Below are positions 42,001 to 57,000 of a DNA stretch of 64,000 bases, one piece after another. The stretch's first letter is position 1. Each line of letters starts with the position of its first letter. The notes under the pieces are model-generated. The model made no database searches and was not told the origin of the DNA. It was given only the letters and a program-made list of their open reading frames with translations. Source of the stretch: Phoronis australis (lineage: Eukaryota > Phoronida > Phoronidae); the NCBI GenBank assembly GCA_002633005.1, contig NMRA01000365.1:307660-371659 (forward strand). Direction: 5' to 3'. The position numbers were made by a program, and so were the translations under genes.

Positions 42001-45000
42001 CATAAATATACTTCCTAAATTTAGTAAAGATCCTGCAAACGGTTTGGGAGATACAGCCATGGGCGCAAAAAAAACTGCCACTAAGAGGCGCCACAGTAAT
42101 CAAAGTCATGGGAAATTCAGCGTCAACTGTCCTCTTCATAGTAAGAACATACATGCCAATTTTCACAATCATACTTATAGCGGTTTGGTTGATAGAGGGG
42201 TGGACGCCAAAAAACAGACTCAAAAACAGTAAAAATGGCCACTGGGTGTTGCAAACTAGGTCGAATCCATCCGAAAACGGGAGGATAGCGTCATCGCACT
42301 AATAAGTGCCTACATTACCAAATTTCATGAAAATCCGTTAAGGACTTGTGAAGATACAGAGGAAAACGTAAAAAAATAAAATTGCCACTAGGGGAACACT
42401 GGTAGGCGGATCCGTCCAAAAGTCGTCATCGTCTGTTTTTAACATAATATAAATACACTTATTAAATTTCGTAAAGATCCTGCGAACGGTTTAGGAGATA
42501 CAGCCATAGGCGCAAAAAAACAAAACTGCCACTAGGAGGCGCCACAGTGGTCGAAATCGTCGGAAAATTATCGTCAACCATCCTCTACATAGTAAGCATA
42601 TACATGCCAATTTTCACAATCATTCTTTGAGCGGTTTGGTTGATAGAGGAGTGGATGCACAAAAACATACTCGAAAACACTAAAAGTGGCCACTAGGTGG
42701 CGCAAACTACGTCGAATCCATCTGAAAACGGCAGGATAGCGTCACCTCACATACCAAATTTCATGAAAATCCGTTCAGGACTTTTGAAGATACAAAGGTA
42801 AGCGTAAAAAACTAAAATTGCCACTAGGGGGCACACCGGTAGTCGGATCCGTCCGAAAGTTCGCACATGCCGTCCCATTCATAAATGGAACATATGTGCC
42901 AAATTTCATGAACATATGTCAAAGGGTTTTGGAGATAGAGCAGCGGACGCCGGACACACACCGCCCGTACGGACAGACGGAGATGACGGCATAATGCGTC
43001 CACATAAAAATATGTGGGCGCATAAAAAGCCTAATCGGAAATTCCTAAGTGTTTTTTGAGGTAACTGGTGAAGTTTTCATGTTACAAAAAGTTTGATCAA
43101 AATTGACCAAGAAGTTATTTTTCTGCGAATGTACCTTTTTTAAAATTGAAAGTTATGTTAAACAAGAGCAGTGCGGAGCATTGAAATGCGCCCACGAATG
43201 CATCACAAATGGTGTGCTTTTAGGGGGTTTTGTTTGTATCATCGAAATGGCCACTAGATGACACAAAATATGCCGAATCGGTCTGAAAACCAGAAAATGT
43301 CACCGTTTCTTTAAAAGAAAGCCATTTACAACAAAAATGGCCACTAGGTGGCGCAAACTACGAATCCATCCGAAAACGAGAGGATAGCGTCATCTCACTA
43401 ATAGATGTCTATGTGCCAAATTTTACGGAAATCCGTTGAGGAACTTTGAAGATACAGAGGCAAACGCAATAAACTAAAACTGCCACTAGGGGGCACACCG
43501 GTACACCGATCAGTTCGAAAGTCGTCGTCGTCAACTTCATATAAATAAATTTGCTAAATTTAATAAAGATCCTGTAGAACGTTTAGGAGATACAGCCACG
43601 GCCGCAAAAACAAACAAAACAAACTGCCACTAGGAGGCGCCACTGTAGTCGAAGTCGTTGGAAAATCATTGTCAATTGTCTTCCTCATAGTAACAATACA
43701 CATGCCAATTTTCACAATCATCCTTAAAGTGGTTTGGTTGTTAGAGGGGCGGACACCAAAGAAACGACTCGAAAACAGTAAAAACGGCCACTAGATTCTG
43801 CAAGGGGTTTAGGAGATACAGCCGCGGACGCCCAGACAGAGATGACGGCAATATGCGACCACATCTAAATATGTGGGTGCATAAAAAAAGGAGTTAACAC
43901 AATAGCAGCAGCAACAGCAGCAGCAGCAACAACAATAATAATGGTAATAAATATACAACTTCTTTTTATATATACTTTTACAAGTTTACAAAGCCAAGTT
44001 AATTGATATACGAGTTAGCATGGAGGCCACTAAATAAGGTTTGAGATAACCTTACAGTGCTGCCAATCAAGATCAGCCTTATTAGTAGTGCTTGGAAAAT
44101 CCTGCTGCAAACCATATCAATCTGTGGCAATCTAGAAGCAGGGACTCATCTAGCGGCCGTCCTGGCCGTCCTTGGGACGGCCCTTTGAAAAAAATGACGG
44201 CTTTGGACGGCACGGCCAAGACGGAAAAAAGACGGCCTGTTCCAAAACAACCTCGGTGAAAATGAAGTCTAAACGAAGAATTTTAACATTTATTATTAAT
44301 AAATTTCATTGAAACCTACAATTCATTAATTAAGTTCGCTAAATATTAAGAAATAACTCGACATTAGAAACTTTTGCCGTCTATTTTTACTATACATGTA
44401 AATGTCACAATGACGATCGGCAGATACTGGCAGCCATCTTTGGGGAATACATTCCTATTCTGTGACGTCAAGGTGACTTCATACGGAATCCCCCGCACGA
44501 CTAGTGTCGAGAAAAGTTGCATCCAGCGCTAACTACCCGTACATGGACACTTAATCTTTGAAATTGAAGAACCCACACCCGAAGTTGAAAGGATTTGCCG
44601 TACTCCTAATGCTAGTTGCCGACGCGGAAGTTGAAGCGGCACTCGATATATTCGACGGAGCAGCCAATTTGAAATAGCCGACGGAGAACGTACACTTCGA
44701 AAAAATGATACCCGACAAAATTCTAGCACTGACCTGCCGTACAAATGCCACCAATGTCGTTGAACNGTTGAGCACTGGTGATACTGATTTGTGAATTTGT
44801 TGAGGATATGGTCTTGTTTTTGTAGATTCGTGAATTGCATTACTGTGCGATGTAACGACACGTAGACATGTACTCTAGAATTTATTTCTTCATGTCCTTT
44901 CGAATGCAACTTCATTGTCTTCTCACAGTTTCAAGTGGTTTCTCAACTGCATTTTACTCTTCTCTTTTGAGAGCTTCAAGATACATTGAGCCCTGTACTC

Positions 45001-48000
45001 ATGCTGTCTATCATGCAACTCTACATAGATAATCTTACTAAAAAGATTTACAGATCTTGATTTTTGCAGCCTAGTGACAATACACACATCCTGAATGGAA
45101 CAAACCTCCTAATTTTTGTTTAGTTTCCCTAGGTACCGTCCTTTGAACAAGAAAAAGACATCCAAACAGTGTGCTAAATAAAATGCAAGAAAATGACCTT
45201 TTTTATGTAATATTTTTTTCCTCACCGGGTTGGGGAATTCCCCCACCTCCCCCCCAACTTCCAACCCCCACCTTCCCCCCCAACTTCCACCCCTCCCCCC
45301 ATCAGCGCTGCGCGCCTCAGATTTGCGCTTTGCACGACTCGTCAGTCTCACGAATTTGGACCCCCAATTTTTAAATCCTAGATGAGTCCCTGTCTAGAAG
45401 TCACTAAAGCAGCTTTGAAGTATCAGGAAGTATCCTCAGATCTCACATGCCCATCAACATATAGGACTATTAGGTCTATCATGGAAAAAACCCAGTAGTC
45501 ATATCCCAAACTCGTTCGCCGTAAGAACACCTGTTACAATTCTCTAGAATATCGGAAACAACAAAGGTATCTATATCATTATACAATCTTATGAAACCCA
45601 GATGTGAATGGAACAAGAAATTCATAGATTTTACCAATGCAGTACATACCTGACCATATTCTTCAGTGCCTTAGCCAACCCTAGATCAGGTAGTTCACCA
45701 CCACATTCCAGTCGAAGATGTCGTAGCTCAGTCAGCACAGCTAGGAACCCAAAAGCCTGGAATGTGGAAATATTAATTTCGATGGAACTGTTCTATGAAG
45801 AAATTTAAACTTTTTTTCAAATTTTGACGTTTTAATTGAGTAATTTGGTCACAAAAAAACAAATATTAAAAACGATTACCATGGGAACACATGTTGTAAC
45901 CCATGCCTGGGCTTTATTGTTTGCCCACTGAGGAAGGGTTACACCTCTAATTTTTCCATCTTCAAATTTGTGCTAAATGCAAAGTGATTATTAAATTTTT
46001 AGGAATTTGGAAATGCAGGAAATCTATTTAAAATTTTTTTGAAAACGATATCCAGTTTTTCAAACATTAACTGATCATTAATCAGAATTGGCTGATTGAA
46101 CTCATAGGCAACTTTCAGATATTTCGCTGTGTACAGTTCTCCAGGAATTGGTTTTTAAATATTCCACCAAAAAGAATTTTTACATAAGGACTCAAAATTT
46201 GCACACAAAGAAAAAGAAAATTAACAAAATTAAGCATTTTGAGAAGTCAACTTGAGCATTTACACCAAACAATACTTGGTCATGGTTACCTTTGTTAAGC
46301 TATATATGAACCTCCCCTTTTTGCTAAAAAATCAGCAATTTAAGCCAGATTGTTAAGAAAAACTCAAACGTCACAGCCTCAGGCATTCTGATTTCACAGA
46401 ATATAGACCTTTTACCAGGTTAGCACATATATTTGTAGGTATTCAGCTAAATGCAGACTTGCCACTAAAGTCCTACATAACCTTTACAGTTAATGCAATC
46501 CCCAAAACTGGCTTCACTTGACTAACTTCCCTGGTTCCGCCGGGTCAAACGGTTAAGACATCTGATTGGTGCGTCTTAGCCAGTTGATTCAGCTGAACTG
46601 GCAAAATTGATCAAGTGCAGCCAAATGTGTACCATAAACAACATACCTCTTCTGACCAGTTGAGGCAGTCACCAAGCTCAAGCTGATGCAGACCCTGGAG
46701 TTGTGCCAGGAATGTCAAGTCTTCAGACTGTACGTTAGTCAGTGTGGTCAATGACTGGCAACAAACAGTGTATGCAGTTAAAGAGACTTTCTCTTAACTG
46801 GATAATTAAGTAACATGTTAATCCAACAACATATCATGGATATCAAGTGACCATCACAAGACATCATGACCTATTTGACCATTTAAAGCATTTGCTTTAA
46901 ACCTCCACTCCACCCATGAAGCAAACTTTTCCACATTCTGTCCAAGAAACAAACTTTTGATATAGGCCACTTACTGCTATTTAGGTCACTTACTGCTATT
47001 TAGGCCACTTACTGTTATCTAGGTCACTTACTGCTATTTAGGTCACTTACTGTTTTTTAGGCCACTCAATGCTATTTAGGTCACTTACTGCTATTTAGTC
47101 CCAACATGCTCTTTAATCAGGTGAGAAGTGATTTCTGGACTTGCACAAAACCCAACGAGACCAACCAGGATACATAACATGAAACACTGTTACAAGTCAA
47201 CTTTTACAGACTTATTTCAAGCAATAATGAACACTCAATTCTTTTGGAGCACTAAAAGGCAATGTCAGCATTCCCGTGCTGCCATTATGGCGTTTTGTCC
47301 ATGCCCAGCTTGCAGAGTCTTAGTTAGTTTTATCTACTACGTCATAATAAATGACAATATTCGCAATCCTCCTTTTTTTACTCTGCAACATAGCTCGTGG
47401 CGTACCCCGGGCAATATAGATTACGATAAAATCACTTCTAATTTGACCAAAGAACAATTTGACACCAATTTCACATCAACAACTCAAAAAGCCATTTATA
47501 GCCACTTTAGGCAGCTGATGAATTTCCTGATGACTCATAACAATATAAGAATCATAAAGGTTGGGCACTAAAATTTTGTCACGAATTCAAATAAAAGCTG
47601 CATGAACAGCACTCTCAGATTGGTATTGCCTAAACCCGTGAAGCATCACCTTCCCTTAATCCTATTAAATTTTCCTAATGAGAGGTGAAATGACAACATA
47701 ATTTCCAAAACAAATGCTTAACTCTAAATTCAAAGAGATTAAATAGTCAACATGGCACATTTCAGTTGTGCTTTAACTTCTACGCTTGGTGCAAATGAAA
47801 CTTCCGAGTTTGGGCAAGAAAGCCTATGACAAGGACAGGATATTTGTCATCCAATTTGAAAAACTAAACTTCCACTCGTGTGCAATTTACTTCTTCTTAG
47901 CTCTCATTTGATATAGAACTTATTGAGTTACCTTTTGTTTGATCTTGACATTATGTACTACTGTTTGTTGACGTGCAACCAATGGACGGCTTTTGACGGA

Positions 48001-51000
48001 GATTTTCGATGTCTGACTGCACGTTCATCGCGCAAAATCAGATTTCGCAGTAGGCCTACATTAGTAGCCAGCAATCTGTGGTTCTTCAGTTTTAAACGTT
48101 ATTTTACAAAACCAAAGTTTAAATACATTCAAACTGACACATAAATAAATCTGGAGGGCACTCAAATAACATTTGTTGGCACGAAAACACTTTCGGAATT
48201 GCTTTAGGAGCAATTGTGAAAAATATCGATGTGTATGAAGGCTGCCTGCCATGAACGTCACAAAATAGCCTCCATGAATTTGTGATTATGGTGATTTTTT
48301 GCCGTCAAGTCACCAGTCAAAGGATATTTAATGTGATCAAGTGAAAGAAGGCATTGAAAGATATGTTCAATGATTAGTTCCATGCATATTTGAGTAGAAA
48401 ATTCTGAGCACACCAGTTTTTAGTGTCCAACCGTTATGTTTTATTACAGTCAGTTGTGTCACTGATGATAGCTGAACAAATAAACTCAAGGGCCAGTGGC
48501 TTTAAGCACATATGCTGCATTGGACCCGGTGCAGGGCTAATCAGATCATGTCAAAAATGCAATCTCAAACACACAATAACAGATCTCCAGTTGGTACACA
48601 TTATATGCCATGTCAAATTAGAGATGCCAACTCACTTCATAAACAACATCTACAAAGTATTCTAAACATTTTTAAACATAGCACTTCGAGGAGTTTTTCC
48701 CACATGCATAAGCTGAATGGTCAGCACTAGGCTTAACCTTGGCATTTATGTTACAGATCTTTCAAACCATAGACTATGTGAAGTACTCACCAACTTCTTC
48801 AGACCAGTCAGACCAGACAGTCCACATATGCCGCCACTGAGCGAGATCTGAGGCAGAACAATGCCACAAACTCCACGTAGTTTCAGCTCCTCCAAGTGCT
48901 CTAGTCGAGACATCTTGCCAAGATCAATCTTAGCATTGGCCGTCCTGGAAAGACAAGATTAATTTCTTGAAAAACCAACACATCACACTTCTCCTTCAAA
49001 ACATCACAAAAACAGATGCATGTGTTAATAATAACCTCTTGATAACAAAATTTCTCTATATAAAATGTTCTCTAATCAAAGCCAGAGCACGAGCCAATGG
49101 TTCAACTTCTAAAGCCCTAAAGTGTAAGATGCAGTTCATCATTTGTCCCTGAATCAACTCCATTTCATCGAATCGTTGCTCATGAGTATCTGGAACAGTT
49201 TTCACTATCCACGAGTTCTTCTACTCATTTCACAAGATTAATTTGCCAGCCATGGAACCAATTTGAATTTTTGAGGGTTTTCACCAAGAGTGGCAACCAA
49301 GCTGATCACTCACTCACACACAATCCTTACCACATGTCCTGGCTGGAGCTCGAGTCTGTCGTCCACTCAGACACTAGTGAGACCAACTGCGGCATCTTCT
49401 CAGTGACTGCTTGCAGGACCGAGGCTGGACACTGACCCATATGAAGGTGCTGGACAGTGACCAGTTGAGACAAGGCACTGGTCAGCTGGGTCCAGGTGTT
49501 TGACCCGTCGTGTTGTAGCCCACGCAGGTCAAGGGATCGCGTGCCGTACTTTGTGAAGTAAGTGCACGCTGCTGGCCAGTTAGAGACACGCGAGTCTTGC
49601 AGGGAAATGGATTTGCACTACAATCAAGAACACAATGCAAATACAAAATAAACATTATATACTAAAACAACAAATTAAAAAATTATATACTAAAACAACA
49701 AATTAAATTTTATAAATTAATCATTACCACGTGTATGTTCAATTTGTTAAGTAAGAAAACCTCTTAACAGATAACTTACCAAAGAATTGTGTATTGCAAC
49801 ATTTCTCCAGGTCCGACAAACACAGCTTGCCCTGAAGACAGAAAGTTGCATTTTCTAAAATCTCCCAAAGCATTTATTGGATTAAGCAAACATTCTAAGC
49901 TTGAAAAGGGAGTAACTCAAGTTAGTGGAGGTGAATCCACAAGCTGAAGCTATCAATGCGCTCCTTTCAGTCCATCCTATTAGTGCGAGTATTATGGAAA
50001 GCTAATGCACGGTGTCAAGGAACCTACACAAAGGGTTCCACCCCATAATATAAACTGACAAAACAATTTTCAAAGATAGCACTACACAGCTTTAAAATGT
50101 TCTTAGTAAATATACAAACTTTACAAAATCATCATGAGACAAATCGACACAACACATTATTTTACTTTAAAATATATTTGAAAGCCCTAATATTATAAAG
50201 TATCGCCTTCTTTGGGCAAAGCTAACAACCAAAATAAAATATTTTGACAATCAAAATTTTCCATCAATACACAAAAAATCTCGTTCTCAAAGTGTCAAAG
50301 TTTCTCACATAACTTCCAGATCTAACCGTTAGCTGTTTTTTAATAGAAACATCATAACACATTCAAAGTGGAAACTGCGAAAACTTAGAACTAATCAATG
50401 TCCTCTAATGAAACACCACCTATATTTTTAACTCGTAACATCTTCAAGCATTAAAACTGAAGTGGGAATTATGCACACGACTGTCTTAACTCTTATCAGT
50501 ATCATTTCTGCACAAATCACCCAGTCTACAGCTTCTTGACACGGGAACATAGAGGTGCTTAAATAACAATGTTAAGTCACAGAAATAATACAATGGATTT
50601 ATATTTAAAATATCCTATTACCGAGCCAATTCCTACTGAACACTTTGCAAGGTACCCTATTTGGGTAACAAAGAGTTCATCCTTAACGCAAAGGCAGCAA
50701 CTACATTTTGACTAATTTGTACCGAAAAAACTCAACTACAAACAATAGAGACCCAAAGAAAATAAATCTGCCCCTTGCTTACCTCAAACGATCTCGAATT
50801 GTCAGGCATTTAAAAATCTCAAGAAGGCAATCAAAGCCAACGTGCAGCATTTTGAAATGACAGACATTGATTTTCTTTACTCTCGGTCGTAGTTGTCTCC
50901 CCTCTTTCTGAACAGATGGTTTGGCCATCACCGGAACACCTGAAGCTCCTGATACACCTGTTTCTTCTGCTGATGCAGGTGTGGGAGCCATATGTAATGG

Positions 51001-54000
51001 AGGGGGTCCTACAGAGATAGATGAGGCGGGCGGAAGGGCCGGAGCTACCTGCAGGGGCTTTTGCACCTCGGTGTCCTTGGAGCTCTCCTTCAAGGTGCCC
51101 TCAGGGAGGAGAATACGCAGTCCCTGAGGCGTGAAGACGAACGAGGACGGCTGTATCACCAACTGTTGGTTGTTGATGCGCAGTGCCAACGGCTGTTGGA
51201 GGTTCAACTTGGTCAGAACATTGGGCGGTAGAGCTAGTAGCTGTCCCTTCAGGCCAGGAGGAGCCGAGCTGACCTGATATTGCGTGTTGCCAGGCGATGA
51301 GTTGGTCACCATGGTGGGTTGCGGAAGGGGTCCCCCAATAAATATTGGTTTGCTCTTCGCTGACACTAGCGGAGGGGGTGGTGGAACAGGTGGTACGGGA
51401 GGTGGTTGTTGTAGTCCCATTACAGAAGCTTTATTGGACATCAACGTCCTCAGCACACTGTGATGGTGTAATGGAGGAGGTTTGTGCTGCAGTTGTTGGC
51501 TCAACTGGTGTTGGTGTTGTTGCTGACCAGGTCCCGTTAGCGCCGGTGGTGTGCGCGTCAGACCATGAAGTAATGGTGAAGCAGCAGGACTTGGGGATGA
51601 TGTGGGTGCCTTGTGCAGTGGGGGCATGGGTTTGGGGATCAGGGTGGGGTCGGGCCGAGACAAGGCCTCTCTACCATTCATATCGGCATGGGAAACTACA
51701 TCCGTGATCTTCAGATCTGAAGGCTCCCTGGCCGAAGTTTCAGCAACTTCCTTTGACGCTATGCCACCAAGCTTGACACATCGCTGCAACAAGAATGAGA
51801 CATTCATGAAACAACAAAACTCTTTGTAATAGCAAGGTCAACCCTTGTATACGACCCCTTACAGTCTCAAGCATTTTCAAAGAATCTTCACAAAAAACAG
51901 ACCAAAACTAGGTTCGACACTCTTTGCAAACAACTTAATATTGATCTGGAGCTAGTTGGAAGCCTACAACCCAACCTGCATATTGTTAACAATATTTCGA
52001 GCTGGTACAAACCCACCTTCCCTAAAAATAGCTTTTTTGGTCTACTTTCAATTATGAAATTGGTTTCAACTTGTTGCAGACACGTTAGATGTGATTATTA
52101 GGCTTGCACAGTCATTTTTGTCATTTTTTTATTGTTGAAATCTGGTTCAACAAGTTTGGTTGTCAGAGAAAGCCATTTTATGGGCAGATCATGCTCTCAA
52201 GTAAACAAAAAGTTGAGACACGAGACAAATGCTGTAATAGGCAGCAATATGTTACAATTTCGTAAAATGTAACAACTACTACACTTTATATAATTGTTAC
52301 ATTTTACGTTGCTAGGAATCTCCCAAAATGTAGCCAGTTGATACGATTTATGTAATTGTTAAAATTTACGTCGATGCATGGTATTTGTCACACAGAGGAA
52401 GACGGTTTACACACTTAACAGCTTCTTTATCAAATTGTTTGGATGAAGTTCTGTCAAATGTGCTGGCTTGAATTTATGTTCCTATGTGCTTTCCATTGAT
52501 TTTTTGAAATGAATAGCTTTTTAGTAAAGTCAAAAATGTAAAAGTTTCAGCTCAAGACGAAAGGAGTTTCCAGGAACAGGTAGCAAGTTTGTTATTGATA
52601 AAGCATTTTTGCAATCTTTTGTTGCACTCACAGGTCATAAACCACTTGTGTAACCAGCATTACAGTAAACACACTTCCCTTCAAGTTCGTAAGCACAATA
52701 GAAACAATGTCATCGTATTTATATACCGTATGTAACAAAACCTATGTGATGAAAATTCTTGATTATTGTATCTATATACGTGATATTCAAGCCAATAAAC
52801 ACGAGCGAGAAATACACCTATCACGTGAACTAGTTTTAAGACGAGCAATTACACGAATCTTTAGAGTGCTAAACGGTAGCATTTTTGTTAACATGTCATT
52901 GTGGAATTGCAACGAAATTTAAACTCATAAAGTGTGTTTATTCCATGTAAAATAGCAGCAATTATAAACTTATAACCATACGGAACAAATTTAACATGAA
53001 ATAACGAATTAACTGGCAAATAGCCCTCTGCTACTTGTTCTACCGCAGTACCGGACTGGCAGTAGGTTGAGCAGACGATCAGAACAAGATGTGTTAAAGA
53101 AGATAATTAATTGGAAAATTTCATTGAATTAACAAAATAAAATTATGATACAAAACTTTTTATAACTATTATCAATTTTATTTGCTTGCATTGACTAAAA
53201 ACAATTCGGTTAGGACCCAGCCGAAGGTGTTTGGCATAGCTGTTTACCATAGCAACGACTGACTCATGATTAGTAGGCCAAATGAGGTCGCTGTATCATT
53301 TAGGTTGCGTATTTGTTTACTTTAAAAACACTGCTTTCATCCTAATTTTCATCAAGTTTGTTGAAATTAAAAATTTAGTTGGTATTTGACAGATATGTTA
53401 ATGATTTGAGCTCTATATTTGGTCCAGTTGTCATTTGTAAGGTGTTTTTCAATTATTGGTGAAACTAACACCAGTAGAGAATTGAGAGACGCGAGTGGTA
53501 CTATATATTAAGCAGATGAGCTTTAACAACTACTGTAATTCGTATGGATTTAATCTGCCAAATACCGCAATCCTTACAGCATTCCCAGCGTTATTTTCTC
53601 AAGAGATGATAAAGGTTATCTGCTCTAGGAAGAATATGAAAAAGCAGTTCTGTCATATTTCACAGTGTGATAACACTTAATTCATGGCCGTATGATTATG
53701 GCTAAATCATATTTCTTCAGGAAAAAAGGACCACAATTTTTTTCACAGAGAATTCAATTTCGGGAGCCAATTTGATAGAAAAATCGCACATTTTAGTCCT
53801 ATTAGTTATATAAGAAACAATTCTGTGCTTTAAAGTCTAAACAAGATTTTAAATCTCAACCTCCTCATTTCCAAAAACTAGGCCAGGTACTCACTCTGCA
53901 GCTACAGCTATCAAAATGTTTCTCACACTATCGTTAAGGTTGAAACTAGGAACCCCTTTGAAACCCTTTTGAAACAGCACTCGCAGTTCTTTGTGGGAAG

Positions 54001-57000
54001 CCCGGTGACAATATTGAACCACAAATGAGATGATTTAAAATCTTTGAGGCCCATAATGTATTAGCACTTTGCTAAGCATGTATTGTGTGTCCTTGTTAAA
54101 TAAATTCAATAGTAGCAGTAGCAGTTACGGTAGCAGTAACAGTAGTATTAATTGCATTAATAGTAATGATATTGATTAGCCAAAATTCCTGCCGGTTATT
54201 CCTATAGAAGAGGTATACAAAAAGTGCCACCCAAAAGGTATTTCAGCAAAACAATACTATCTAAAGGGTGCCTTTTCTGAATTTCTGAAACAGAAATATG
54301 CGAAAATGTGAATTTTTACTGAAAATTACTCTCTAAATGCGTAACTTTTTGTCCTAGTCCACTCTCTAAATGGGTTGGTATCCATACTTTCAGACAGCAC
54401 CTCTCGTCCAAAATACTTGAGTATCCTCCGCCGTGTCAGACACCACTTGTTTGTGATTTTAGTCATTTCCTTTTGTCATATGATGTTGGTTTCATAAAAC
54501 ATAGCAATGATACATTTTCGCATGCCATTGCATTCCATGTAAAATGTAACAGTTATGTAAAATACGACAACTTGTTACAAAACTGCTTCATTCCACAGTG
54601 TATCAATGCTCTGATATGCCCTAAAATATAACAATTTTGTAAAATGTAACAACTATTACTTTTTATGTCATTGTTACATTTTACCTTGCTAGGCCTCCCC
54701 TAAAAAGTAACAAGTTGTAAATAAATGCATATGCAAGAAATGAACCATTGTTACATTATATGAAAGCGGATAGCGATGTCATATTTTATGAGTTTGCATG
54801 GTACTTGTCACACGGAGAAAAACGGTTGATACACTTAACGACTTCTTTCTCGGATTCTTTGAATGAATTTCTATCAAATGTGTCAGCTCGAATTTATAGG
54901 TGTGTCCCTGTGGGCTTTCCACTGTTTTTGTAACACGAGTAGTTTCTACATGTACCCCGCACAGTTTCAACTATAGACAAAATGAGTTTCCAGGATCAGG
55001 TAACACGTTTTTATTGTTCAGGCGTTCTATTGTTAGCGCTCATAGGTCACACCCAATTGTGTGTCCGACATTACAGTAAACACACTTCCCTTGGTACCCT
55101 GTAAGCACAACAGAAACAATGTCATCGTATTTTGACTAATATTTATCATATTTCTTCGAGAACAAACGTTAATAATGTTTTCAACGAATTCAGTCAAGGA
55201 AACTTTTTACTTGAATCGTTTTGCTACATCGCAAAAAGCGCATATTAAATATCACTGACTTCAACGTTGCCCGTTTTTGTTCCGTAAAACCCACTTTCAA
55301 TGAAACCTAGTTCAAATCACTCAGTAAAATCACTGAATATTGGGACCCGTTCCACATAAAATTGTTGCGTATTTTGTATGTCTGCTACCAGTTATTCTAA
55401 TGATCCAGTGACCCCAGCCATAGCCGACCTGTTGTTAGTTCTTAAAAAATGTCTATTAGTAACTTCAGAATTCAACTAAAACCATTTTTGGAACGAACTC
55501 TAGTTCTTTGAAAAGGAATGTATTCAACGAGAGACAATAACGACAACACGGTGGGTATACTCATGTTTAGATTAAGTGGCAAGTAAAAGATTACAGTTTA
55601 TTATTTATTTATTTATTATTGTGATATTTAAAATGAGGGTGGCCTCTTCAGCGACAGCACTGCTTTCCAAGAGGGCCCTCAACAAGAGAAACAGTAATAT
55701 AATACAATGAAGTAATAAAACAACAATGAAATATATGTAACAAAGATACAATTAAAACTGGTTGAGAATTAAGACAATAACTAAATGACAAATAATGGTA
55801 AAAATTTAACTAAGACAGATGAAATAAATTAAGAGATGACTCTAGAGAGTGAGAGTATTTACGACAATGAAAAAATGACATGTTTAAGACAGGCAGGGTA
55901 TAAAAGGTTAAGTAAATTACAGCCACTTTTTAATATTTACTTTAAAGGTAGTAATTGAATTGGACCGTTTAATTTCTGGGCTAAGAGAATTCCATATTAA
56001 AGCAGCTGCATAGATAAAAGATCTCTTGCCCGTCTCGCTTTTAATTTTTTTAGAAGAAACATTGCCAGCAACAGAGGAACGTGTAGAATATACAGCCTGA
56101 CTGCTATTGAATTTACGGCTGAGATATGCTGGAGCCAAGCCATTGATACATCTGTACATGCAACAGGCAGATATATTTATTTCTTTGTCTTACTTTCATA
56201 AATCCCAGCTTGGAATACAAGTCGTCAACCCTAGTGTCCCTAATTTTAGTACCTAGGATAGCCCTGGCGGCTCTATTTTGGATTACTTGGACTTTGCTGA
56301 CAAGTGTGTCACTAGTGTGCCCCCAAACCGGTAAACAATAATCAATATGAGGCTGAATAATAGAATGGTAAAGGGTGTTAAGAGTACTGACATTAAGAAA
56401 TTTGCCTAGACGTTTAAGCACACTGATTTTCTTTGATAATCTCTTTGTGATATGATCTATGTGCATATTAAATTTAAGATTGGGATCTAAAGTAAGGCCC
56501 AAGTACTTAAACTTGTCAACATTCTCGGTGGGAGAACCGTTGATAGAAAGGGATAGTTTTTGTTGTCTGAATTCAGTTCTTCAGGGCAAACTACAGAAGG
56601 ATACAGTTATATTTACAAACGTGTGTGCCGATAGATCAGAAATAATCAATTTTTGAAATGGTGCACGTCTTAACAAGACTTTTAATCTCAACCTTTTCGT
56701 TTCCAAAAACTAGACCTACTCTGTGTCCACAGCTGTCATGACATTTCTCACAACACAGTAAAGGCTGAACATAGGAACCCCATTAAGCACTAGCTGTCCA
56801 TTATGAGAAGCCCAGTGAAAACATTGAACCATAAATGAGATGATTTTAAAATCTTTGAGGACCATGATGTATTAGCACTTTGCTAAAACATGTATTATAA
56901 TAAATTTCGCCAAGTATGTTGGTGTGACATCAATTTTTTTTGTTCGCTCTCTACAGGTTGCAATTTGCGCCCAATTTTCACGAAATTTGCACACTACGAG

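Noticed and set aside
47128-47571. Plus-strand 147-codon frame
   Set aside because: Inside a gene A intron, no recognisable motif, antisense to the gene.
49638-49705. Short duplication of ATATACTAAAACAACAAATT
   Set aside because: A simple local duplication of about 30 bases in an intron; nothing further to support.
50921-51707. Plus-strand frames opposite the gene A large exon
   Set aside because: Shadows of the Pro-rich coding exon on the minus strand.
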